A DNA stretch of 44,105 bases from Clostridiales bacterium (lineage in GTDB: Bacteria; Bacillota; Clostridia; Lachnospirales; WQUN01), in assembly GCA_031269465.1 (NCBI GenBank), contig JAISZB010000098.1, forward strand, positions 1-44,105, in the 5' to 3' direction. Under the pieces are notes generated by a model. The model had not been told where the DNA came from. It was given only the letters and a program-made list of their open reading frames with translations, and did no database searches. Made by a program: the position numbers and the translations under genes. Position 1 is the first letter of the stretch, and each line of letters starts with the position of its first letter. Positions 37,401 to 44,105 of this stretch are shown here, piece after piece.

Positions 37401-40400
37401 AACAGCTTCATTTATGACCCGTTGCTTGTCTTCGCTAAGCTCAAATAGCACTTTGGAGAGTTCTTCGCACTCTTTTTCATGAGTTGCTTTATCGCATAAA
37501 ATCGCAATGACGCTTTCTGGAAGCGGCTTAGGGAAAGCTCTGCTAATTTGCTCTGCATATGCTATGCCTTCACAAATAGCATTCCAGTCTGTAGTTTCAC
37601 CAGAATAATATCCCCCAAAGGATTTCCAAAGCAACTGATTATGTTCATCAAGCCATTTGATTTCTATGTTAAGATTAATAATTAATCTTAGAATTTCACT
37701 GATATCTATGTCATCAAAGGATAATTTCAGCTTTTGTGTTTCTTTTAGGATCGAAATGAGGTTTTTCAGCGAGGCATGCCCCAACTCTGAAACATTGGGA
37801 TGCTCAGTGAGAAGTTCAATAAGCTCATTTGATACTTTTTCTATCCCCATGAATTGCGGCAGCAAACTGTTTTGTATATCTTCATGCGAAGTTAATCCTA
37901 AAGAAGCAATGCTCTCTTTTGTGCGGGTGATGCTGTTTTCATTCAGTGCCGGCAACAATGCTGCCAGCTCTGAGAGTTCAAAAGCATAGAGATTTTTATT
38001 GCAGACAATATCGATCACACGTTCAGGTACGTTGCCTTGAGGGAATAGCGTCCTCACAGTCTCTACAAATTCGATCCCTCTGGCTATTTCTTTCCAATTT
38101 GAGGTATGAGCTGTATAGAGGTCGCCAAAGAATCCTTTGAGTTCCGCTTGTTTGGAGGCAAACCAATTTTTCTCTTCATTTATACTCAGCACCACATGAA
38201 GCATAGATGTGATTTCTTCAATGCTAGGTTTTGAGCCAATTTTCTTTGAGACGCCGCGAAGCATCTTAATATCTGTATGATAAGAAGATATTAAATACTT
38301 AAGGGGAGGGAAGTAGTATTCCATCTTAAACCTATGGAGCATACTCTCCGCGTCGATATTTGAGGCTCTTTCTTCCCAATTATTTTGATGAAGCCACTCC
38401 TCCAAGCCAATCAATTTTGACGAATGTGAAATAACATCAGGAAAGATCGCTTTAATTTTTTTGCACGCTTTCCTATCAAACCATTGTCTCAAAACCCTTG
38501 GGCTTTCAAGGAGTTCTGTTGCATTTTTATAGAAGATGGCCATAGAATAGAAAGATATATTTTTGCTATCAACAATGGGGTACAGCTTTGCAATATGACT
38601 AAAAGTACTTTGGAATGTATTCAGTTCTCCAACAATCTTGTTTGAAATATGCCTATACTTAAGAGCGATGCTGAGTAAAGAATTATTGTCCCACACAGAT
38701 GCTATCTGTGACTTTGCTTCAGTTAATAATGCTATATGCTCTTTTGCAGTCGGAACTGCTGATTTAGCAATGCGGATTCCATCGCTCATGAACCATTCAG
38801 GTATAACTTTAGGAGAGTTTAATACTAATAGCAAAATCTTAGCTAAAGACTTAATTCCAGATAGAGACTCATATAAAGCTATGGGCATTATAGAAATTCC
38901 CTTATCGAAGGCGGATGCGATCTTACGCAATCGGTCAATCACATCAGCAATATATGCATGGAATTCCGTTGCTCTTTCGACAGCATCGTTAGCAGAAATC
39001 TGCGGTTGTTCAACGATGCTGTTTATTTGCTCAACAGATGCGAGAACCTCATCCAACCAATATGGCAAGTTTACAGAGAATACAGATTTGTTAAAATGCG
39101 CAAGAACAGCATTGAGGGCATTCAAGTACTCCTGTTTGTCTTTCTGCTGTTTTTTGGCCTTGACAAGCAGAGAGGAGCGTTCTTCACTTTTTGCCCATTC
39201 GTATGGGAATAATGGAGTATTTTCTATAAAGTTAAGTAAGGCTATGCTTCGTTGCGCTCCATTCCATGTGCAAGATTCGTTCAAGCCAAACGAAGCGATA
39301 GCGACTGAAAGCTCTTCATTCAACTCAAGAAGTGATTCTGTTAACCCGTCCGCGCTTTTCTCAAAATCTTCTTTGAACTGACGTGTGACTCTCTTAACGA
39401 CTGTATTGTTCCACGGATTTTCTGAGATTTTTATTCCAAGAGGTTTAAGCGCTTTTGCGTATTTATCAACACGATACAGCATCGTGTTGTAGGCAGTCTT
39501 TGATACTTCAAATGGAGATTCAACAAAAAACGGAATGAGAGGAGTATCTTGCAGGTTGCTCAATTCTCCAAAAGCAGAATACAGGCTCTTTTCCAGAGGG
39601 AGAATTTCTTCATGCAATTCTGTGACATACTGGTTTAGATCCTGTCTTTCCTGAAACAACTCATTCAATTCAAACATAAAATTGTCATCAACGCTTTTGC
39701 GAGGCAGTTTCAGGTTAGCCGCGATGCTGTCAACAATCATTTTTTTATTTGCCTTTAGGCTGTGCAACGCAAGGCAAAATGCATCTAAGCCTACCTCAGT
39801 TAAACGCTTGTAAACTACTTGCAAAGCAGCAACTTTTTCAGACACAAAAAGAATCTTCTTTCCGTCAGCTAAGGCTTCAGCAATAATATTCGTGATTGTT
39901 TGGCTTTTTCCGGTGCCCGGAGGTCCCTGCATGACGAAGCTAACCCCTTTTTTTGAAAGCAAGATAGCTTCTTGTTGGCTGGAGTCAGAGTTCACTACCT
40001 GATGGCAATCGTTCGGAGAGACGCGGTCTATATCTAATTCTGAGGGAATGTTGCCGACTGCGCTTGCATCACCTGTTATTGCCCGAACAACAGTGTTTGT
40101 GAGCATGCGATTAAAGTTGTTATTTAGGTCGTGGTACATACTTATTTTAAGAAAAGATAAGAGGCCAAGGCTGACTTCAGGGACTAATTTCCAACCGTTT
40201 TGGTCAACGATTTCTTCAATGCCTTTCATGTACTCAACAATGCTTTCCTTGCCGCTTAGCGTAAATGTTGGCAAATCTATTCCGTATTTAGCGCTTAAAT
40301 AATATTCAAGGGTGGGATTGACTTCAATATCATCATATCGCAGTAAAGTGTAGGGTGCCTTAATGGATGCCTGTTTAAGAGAAACAGGCATCAGTAGCAA

Positions 40401-41633
40401 GGGCGACTTCAAGACTTGCGCATTAGCGGAATTATCCTCTTTCCATTCGATGAAACCGAACGAAAGAAAAAGAATGTTTGTTCCTTGTTCATCTCTGGCA
40501 AGCTTAGATTTGGAGCGAAGATTACTTAGGGCTATTCTTCTCTCAATAAGTGAGCCTTCGGCTTTAATATCACCATCCTGGACAGAAATAGGGTATGATA
40601 AAATTTCCAAAAGAGAGAGTATTGAAAACATTCTGAGATCGGAATTTTTGTCTATTGGACTCTGAAAAGTCAGTTCTTCTTCAGATACTGCAAGTCGATT
40701 GAATAACTCAGTAAACTTTGGCTCCAAGATTTTTAGGGTTGTACGTTTCGATTCTCGATAGTTTATCATTTTATTTCGCTTCGTGAGGTCAAGCAATTGG
40801 TTTTTCCAGCTATCCACTTTGCGTTTCAGAATAACTTCATTTGAACTTCTATTATTTGGTGAAACGGTTGCTTTGGGACTTGAGGCGGAATCAAATCCTT
40901 GCTGAATAATCGAAGGCATTTGCGTTGGATTTGAATCATTATTGCTTGATTTCTGGACAACAGCTTCATTGATTACAATAGCGCGTTTTATTGGCAGAGA
41001 AATAATCGAAGTATCATGCCTCCCAACATCTTGATTAATTAGCTGCTTTTCTGGAATTGTCGCTTTTCGGATAATATGCTTCGTCTTCTCTACTGGATAC
41101 GGAGCGCTGCTCTGTGTGTAAAAGTCTGTAGATATAACAGTTACAACATTTTCAACGTTATCTGAGCCAGCAGGAACAACGACTATATCGTTTGCTTTTA
41201 TTGTCATGTCATCAGAGATATATGAATAAATTCGACTGCTTTTGGGGAAAGTCACGTTACAAATCATGATCCTGTCTTCAGATGCAGGTGTTGAAGGAAG
41301 CGTTTGTGCTGACACAAAAGGTGAAGCATGTTGAACTTGAGCGCCTGTGCTTCTTGTTCTTGAATATGCTGTTTCAATATCCGAATTATATTTCCGCACG
41401 CCTTGTGAATTGTAACAGGAATAAGAAGTTGCATACTTAGCGCTTTCAGCAAAAGATGAAGAGCAAAAAGAGGTTCCGCATACTGGGCAAGTATGTGAAA
41501 TGCGAAAAGCAGCAACCGATGAACTCTTGTATTCGTTCATCAGTGTCTTGCAACTAATTCTTCCGCATATTGGGCAAGCGACAGTCGCCAATCTTGATCC
41601 ATCTTTGATTGCTAATAACACCATATCAGACAT
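34431..41633 (-). CDS. Giant SF1 helicase with zinc ribbons and a C-terminal nuclease (DUF4011/DUF3320 type)
   Basis: A 2400-aa protein. N-terminal Cys pairs CPIC (20-23) and CPVC (49-52) form a zinc-binding domain. A DUF4011-type segment (NQLLDLTKRNKMINYRES) precedes helicase motif I GPPGTGKS (570-577). After a very long, about 1150-residue, helical insert come motif II FDEAS (1759-1763), motif III GDSKQLPP (about 1782), the WHYRSKHENL region and motif VI NVAITRAK (about 2003-2010). A nuclease-like domain (about 2085-2150; VDLAVL, IELDGFSYA, RVWSPEW) and a DUF3320-like tail follow. I chose ATG 41633 because GGGAGG lies 10 nt upstream. Such proteins occur in phage-defence and DNA-processing loci. 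The frame is intact throughout. Confidence 0.85.
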   Translation of the reverse strand: MSDMVLLAIKDGSRLATVACPICGRISCKTLMNEYKSSSVAAFRISHTCPVCGTSFCSSSFAESAKYATSYSCYNSQGVRKYNSDIETAYSRTRSTGAQVQHASPFVSAQTLPSTPASEDRIMICNVTFPKSSRIYSYISDDMTIKANDIVVVPAGSDNVENVVTVISTDFYTQSSAPYPVEKTKHIIRKATIPEKQLINQDVGRHDTSIISLPIKRAIVINEAVVQKSSNNDSNPTQMPSIIQQGFDSASSPKATVSPNNRSSNEVILKRKVDSWKNQLLDLTKRNKMINYRESKRTTLKILEPKFTELFNRLAVSEEELTFQSPIDKNSDLRMFSILSLLEILSYPISVQDGDIKAEGSLIERRIALSNLRSKSKLARDEQGTNILFLSFGFIEWKEDNSANAQVLKSPLLLMPVSLKQASIKAPYTLLRYDDIEVNPTLEYYLSAKYGIDLPTFTLSGKESIVEYMKGIEEIVDQNGWKLVPEVSLGLLSFLKISMYHDLNNNFNRMLTNTVVRAITGDASAVGNIPSELDIDRVSPNDCHQVVNSDSSQQEAILLSKKGVSFVMQGPPGTGKSQTITNIIAEALADGKKILFVSEKVAALQVVYKRLTEVGLDAFCLALHSLKANKKMIVDSIAANLKLPRKSVDDNFMFELNELFQERQDLNQYVTELHEEILPLEKSLYSAFGELSNLQDTPLIPFFVESPFEVSKTAYNTMLYRVDKYAKALKPLGIKISENPWNNTVVKRVTRQFKEDFEKSADGLTESLLELNEELSVAIASFGLNESCTWNGAQRSIALLNFIENTPLFPYEWAKSEERSSLLVKAKKQQKDKQEYLNALNAVLAHFNKSVFSVNLPYWLDEVLASVEQINSIVEQPQISANDAVERATEFHAYIADVIDRLRKIASAFDKGISIMPIALYESLSGIKSLAKILLLVLNSPKVIPEWFMSDGIRIAKSAVPTAKEHIALLTEAKSQIASVWDNNSLLSIALKYRHISNKIVGELNTFQSTFSHIAKLYPIVDSKNISFYSMAIFYKNATELLESPRVLRQWFDRKACKKIKAIFPDVISHSSKLIGLEEWLHQNNWEERASNIDAESMLHRFKMEYYFPPLKYLISSYHTDIKMLRGVSKKIGSKPSIEEITSMLHVVLSINEEKNWFASKQAELKGFFGDLYTAHTSNWKEIARGIEFVETVRTLFPQGNVPERVIDIVCNKNLYAFELSELAALLPALNENSITRTKESIASLGLTSHEDIQNSLLPQFMGIEKVSNELIELLTEHPNVSELGHASLKNLISILKETQKLKLSFDDIDISEILRLIINLNIEIKWLDEHNQLLWKSFGGYYSGETTDWNAICEGIAYAEQISRAFPKPLPESVIAILCDKATHEKECEELSKVLFELSEDKQRVINEAVSKVFGDCSYQGIKEELILKLNLLNEQNGKLINLIALMSEHISNEMPLSDLIIRVSEADRVNKTRISLEKTYSSYKEFFGARMVGVETDWNSIISDLESVSVLSSIKEAHLMKDSFIASFCEDAGIRAKLSETNSKLQHSVSECIAGYSNFRSLFSADSDFDNAPISAIANKVVGCLESIMLLDDWISYVEARNACNEMGLDDFTEKVEQQDKTIDDVVAVFKRRFLMMWIQSVIGSRKAVDQFRRSNHDEKIKRFSCLDEKRLLAAQERIRQKVINRIPAANHVLPANDELSILKRETGKTRKIMPLRKLFKSIPNLLLKLKPCMMMSPLSVAYFLEADSYEFDMVIFDEASQIFPQDAIGSILRGRQLIIAGDSKQLPPTNFFAASASNDDRDFDEDNDEAEGTELYDSILEETARVLPNRTLLWHYRSKHENLIAFSNQEIYENELVTFPGSKNNGVDNGVEFIFVESGTYEGKGRNTSEARRCVELVKYHIDKTPNRSLGIIAFSESQQKAIALEIQKFREQHPEYESYFIEDKEDEFFVKNLENVQGDERDTIILSVSYAKTKEQRDNNRPMALRFGPLGQPGGERRLNVAITRAKYNVKLVSSIKPSDIDLSRTKSEGVKMLRQYMDFAIDSSSLLRIGQVEAEKDLFLDVVAKYLISHGYEIKKQVGCSDYKVDLAVLHPHVEDCYVAGIELDGFSYASAKSAGDRDHLRKSVLESMGWRLYRVWSPEWVAQQDIEGEKLLHFVEVAIREYEEMKNSASPEQTIQLHKEPFAEGAQVRSCNESSSPITSTDARPNNPYGFSEYKKAAWNETPRYEKFFGDDRLAEEIKYIVGIEQPIYIDLLYQRLSGAFGKQKATSTVHKAVDRVMRGSKLKGQIERDNDGFVTLVGFKDLKARIPAAGDSSREINCISLDEIGIAMLAIAAQEVEMTSGRLIDATAKALGYARKGDRMMTCMKNALERLLKQGRIKLVDEKIVVIGSDHCE

Positions 41634-41744
41634 TAGCGCGAACCTCCCGCTCTTATTAAGGCATAATCTAAATCTGTACATGTTGCCGAGAACACTGTGA
41701 CGGTTCGTTAGACTTTTCCATATAAATACACAAACATAATATTA

Positions 41745-41773
41745 ATCATAACATATAATCATACAGAAGTCAA
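41745..41773 (-). promoter_or_regulatory. Sigma-A promoter of the helicase/kinase operon
   Basis: On the minus strand TTGACT (41768-41773) and TATGAT (41745-41750) are separated by exactly 17 nt. This matches the sigma-A consensus at 5 of 6 positions in each box. Transcription should start near 41738, giving a leader of about 105 nt before ATG 41633. Confidence 0.75.
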
Positions 41774-42004
41774 TAATATTACAATATTTTGCTATTTTAG
41801 GATATTGTTTTAACAATATCTATTTTGAACAACTTGAAAAAGTACAACTTAGCATCAAACTATAAACTAAAATTTATACTCTAAATGAAACTTATCTTAT
41901 GACTAACTATTATGAAATTAATTTAGGACAATTAATACCATATTATTTGCTAATAAGCTAAATGTAATATGAAAATTCGAATACTTTTGCTTTTTATCTC
42001 TTTT

Positions 42005-42127
42005 ATATTATGATTCGGGTGTCAAAAGCCTGTTTAAGCAAAAACGTTGGTGGAGATAGCTTATTAAAAGCCATTCTTAAAACCGATTTTCGCTAAGAAG
42101 TACTTTTGACCCTCGAATCATATTATA
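42005..42127. repeat. MITE-like element with inverted ends
   Basis: The left end TATTATGATTCGGGTGTC (42006-) and the right end GACCCTCGAATCATATTATA are imperfect inverted repeats of about 23 bp, both running into TCAAAAG inside. The element of about 120 bp has no gene. It differs from the R1-R13 family. It is probably a short non-autonomous derivative of a DDE insertion sequence; the family is not assigned. Confidence 0.6.
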
Positions 42128-42619
42128 GTATTTGTAGGTTGCTCGAGAGGTATAAGCCGGCATATTGAGCGTGTACTGTTCCAAAGCCGTTACAGCTCTC
42201 GAACAGGAGCTGATCGGGTGGAAAGTCGGCGATGTCAGCCGATCGGTCGGGAATCTAGGAGAGGATTCGCATTCATGCGGGATGTGGCAGGCAGGAGGGT
42301 TTGAAAGGAGCGGACACGAAGGCGGGATGCTTCGCTACATTTTTCGGCGTGACTGTGTCAGTCGTGGCCGGAGCGGTTGCATCTCGGCATCGGATGACGG
42401 CGTTCCGACCGTGCGCAGAAAGGCTGACCCCCTGCCGCATGAAGTTTCAAGCGGTAGCTTGCAAAAGCGCCGGAGTTGCATATTCATCCAGGCGTTTTTC
42501 GTCGCCTCCAGCCGGCGCGGCGGAAATCTCAAAGGCTATAAGGCCGCCGCTGATGCCAGGGCTAGCTAATATGATTAATCCAATGTTACTCGTTCAATAA
42601 TCCTCAGAGGCTGAGGGAA
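42128..42619. other. GC-richer stretch without a recognised gene
   Basis: The base composition differs sharply from the AT-rich DNA to its left. Open frames on both strands (plus 42165-42569 and 42301-42600) lack starts or motifs that I recognise. It may be the ruined 5' part of the transposase that follows, or of a different element. Confidence 0.3.
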
Positions 42620-43207
42620 TTTCTGTATTCAGTACTGCTTCAGCCCATAGATGCGGCGAAAAAAGGGACGGAGCGCTTGTTTTTTGCAGGCGCGTCGTAT
42701 TTCATCCATGCCTTCCATCCGGCTTATGTCTGGCTGGGGAATAGGGTTTTCATCAAAACCGCAAGTGGAAGGAAGCGCTATAATGTGCTTGGAACCTTGA
42801 ATTTCGCGACGAAAGCCATATCCTCGATAAGCAGCCACTCCTGCATAAATGCAGCTTCAGTCATAGAACTGTTCAATAAACTTCTGGCTGAATATCCCCG
42901 ATCGATCTTGAATTTCTCGCCGGGCAAAGCGAAGTATCAAAAATGCAGGGACATATCAGAATTCATCGCCCTTCATCCTTCAGTCAAGCTCTTTTATCTT
43001 CCTCCATACTCGGCCAACTTGAACTCGATTGAAAGATTCTGTAAATATGCAAAGCCTGAAATGCTGCGGCGCATATACAGACACATTTGCATAGTTTAAG
43101 CTGAAACCGACAAATTCCGATATGAAGCTGATAAAAGCAACTGTCGTAAAGTCAATTAGGTGACAACCGATAATATTCAATTATTTGACGATATTGAAGC
43201 CTTTGAA
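42620..43207 (+). pseudogene. IS630-family transposase relic
   Basis: The C-terminal catalytic half is recognisable: KKGTERLFFAGASYFIHAFH, then FIKTASGRKRYNVLGTLNFA, then PSVKLFYLPPYSANLNSIER. IS630 transposases use a D-D-E triad. Here the first Asp (normally FFADAS) is Gly, the second (normally LDNAKYQ) is lost in SPGKAKYQ, and only the Glu of NSIER remains. The main frame stops near 43099. Scraps in other frames (RYEADKSNC and VTTDNIQLFDDIEAFE) continue to about 43207. The N-terminal helix-turn-helix half is missing, so this copy is dead. Confidence 0.8.
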
Positions 43208-43273
43208 TGATCAGGGCAGCATTGAATGTAGGAAAAGTGGGGATTATCCCGCAACTAGACGGTAGTCAATGAA

Positions 43274-43546
43274 ATGAATATTCCTATGATTGACAACGCG
43301 AAGGTTACGTCCAAGGGACAGGTCACGATACCGAAAGAAATCCGCAATCTGCTCAAAATCAGATAGGGTGACAGGACTTCGTTTATCTGTGAGGGCGATC
43401 GCGCGATTATGATGAACGCAACAATCTACGCGCTTGAAACTTTGCAAAGAGCGATGGAGGGCGAAGCGGAAAAGGCAGGGCTGAACAGCGAAGAAGACAT
43501 TCTTGCCTTGTGCCGTGAAGTCAGAGTGGAAGTTGAAGGCTCATGA
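43274..43546 (+). pseudogene. AbrB/MazE-type antitoxin with an in-frame TAG
   Basis: The frame from ATG 43274 reads NAKVTSKGQVTIPKEIRNLL, the SpoVT/AbrB DNA-binding swapped hairpin. It meets a TAG at 43364-43366 (codon 31), then continues in frame as GDRTSFICEGDRAIMMNATI to a TGA at 43544-43546. The family usually has a charged residue such as Glu at the stop position, so GAG to TAG is likely. The intact protein would have been 90 aa and would have bound both its promoter and the PIN toxin. It overlaps the toxin gene by ATGA. The antitoxin should no longer be made. Confidence 0.8.
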
Positions 43547-43927
43547 CGAAAGTAATGATTGACGCAAACGTCCTCATATTCGCGATTCTGGGAAGCGGCG
43601 GCATGCCTAACGCTGCGACTCGCAAAGCGGCTAATCCACCGTACACGCTTGTGCTATCCGACTATATAATCGACGAGTTGAGGCGGATTTTCAACCGCAA
43701 GTTTCCGCACAGAATCCTGGATATGGAGCGCTTTATCACCGTCGCGCACTACGATTTGGCGGCGCTGGCCGCTGCTGACGCCGTTTTGGAAGGCGACGCA
43801 GGGAATTCTTCGCGCCGCTCGTAAGGCGAATGTGAATATTTTCGTCACGGGCGACAAGGACTTTTTAGAGAGTTCGGTGACGCGCCCCAAAATCCTGACG
43901 TCGGCACAGTTTATGCAATCGGTATAA
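43543..43927 (+). pseudogene. PIN-domain toxin, frameshifted
   Basis: The frame starts at ATG 43543, overlapping the antitoxin stop. It has the first PIN acid in MIDANVLIFAILG (Asp7) and the Glu in IDELRRIF. After LEGDA (about 43800) the frame is lost. A second frame carries the rest: GILRAARKANVNIFVTGDKD, with the later acids, through RPKILTSAQF to a TAA at 43925-43927. A short deletion or indel separates the two parts. PIN toxins are metal-dependent RNases, often cutting tRNA. Loss of the toxin frame is what would allow the partner antitoxin to decay as well. Confidence 0.75.
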
Positions 43928-44105
43928 GGTTTATTGTAAACTCCTAATGTGCATTTTTCGATCTAGCAGAAATGTTCTCAATAGTATATGCTTTTTAAGT
44001 ATAATGAACTGAATTGCAACTATAATGCAGACTTTGCTGCTTGGATTGTCATACAGTTTCACAATTAATTTTAAGTATGATTTCAAAAGGTCACTTGTAT
44101 ATTGT

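Noticed and set aside
42165..42600. 99-134 aa plus-strand ORFs before the IS630 relic
   Set aside because: No motif, no ribosome site, and overlapping frames; probably not genes.
3414..43546. Stop-codon reassignment to explain the many in-frame stops
   Set aside because: All three stop codons (TAA, TAG, TGA) occur inside broken genes, frameshifts accompany them, and the large intact genes end normally. Ordinary decay explains it.

Overview
The window looks like an accessory region of a low-to-moderate GC, Gram-positive-type bacterium, most likely an anaerobic Clostridia/Oscillospiraceae-like lineage. This is inferred from strong AGGAGG-type ribosome binding sites, a clean sigma-A promoter, a tandem tyrosine-recombinase trio, IS607 and IS630 relics and AbrB/PIN and HEPN/MNT cassettes. 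No rRNA, tRNA or core housekeeping gene was seen, so the taxonomy is tentative.

Left flank (1-10.1 kb): a gene graveyard. It holds a decayed trio of overlapping tyrosine recombinases (1076-3245), a nonsense-broken small gene (3414-3659), an intact-looking MNT nucleotidyltransferase/HEPN pair (4020-4761), a multiply frameshifted nucleotidyltransferase cassette (5799-6850), an intact lipoprotein gene (7232-8194), a small ORF with its own terminator (9163-9440), and a DUF4160/DUF2442 pair whose first gene is hit by a palindromic repeat.

Centre (10.2-26.9 kb): seven large, intact, co-oriented minus-strand genes. In transcription order they are a membrane-anchored extracellular VWA protein, an FtsZ/tubulin-like GTPase homologue (Tubulin_2 type) of 1162 aa, an unrecognised 567-aa protein, an unrecognised 200-aa protein, a zinc-ribbon P-loop GTPase, a 1017-aa protein resembling GTPase-associated protein 1 (GAP1), and an 847-aa Sel1/TPR-like repeat protein. 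I read this as one multi-component machine: a surface sensor or adhesin (VWA), a nucleotide-dependent polymer or switch (tubulin-like), a G-protein with its partner (GTPase plus GAP1), and a helical-repeat scaffold. It resembles computationally predicted GTPase-centred conflict or signalling systems. I know of no experimental function, and it is the best candidate for the undescribed system.

A dispersed family of about 100-240 bp palindromic, MITE-like repeats (13 copies recognised; ends TATACYG...CRGTATA, centre often CCGATATCGG) sits in gaps throughout 8-32 kb, including the larger gaps of the central operon. One copy interrupts an AAA+ gene and reveals its likely target duplication.

Right flank (29-44 kb): an IS607 deletion relic; a chimeric junction between a truncated CPBP protease and a truncated ClpB-like AAA+ gene; then a defence-like minus-strand operon led by a promoter at 41745-41773. 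The operon order is a 2400-aa SF1 helicase with a C-terminal nuclease domain, a Ser/Thr kinase, two small coiled-coil proteins (the first with a nonsense codon), and the AAA+ ATPase (broken by repeat insertion, nonsense, frameshift and 3' loss). Beyond the promoter lie a small MITE, an IS630 transposase relic and an AbrB/PIN toxin-antitoxin pair in which both genes are broken. The contrast between the intact central operon and the decayed flanks suggests that the central system is still under selection.
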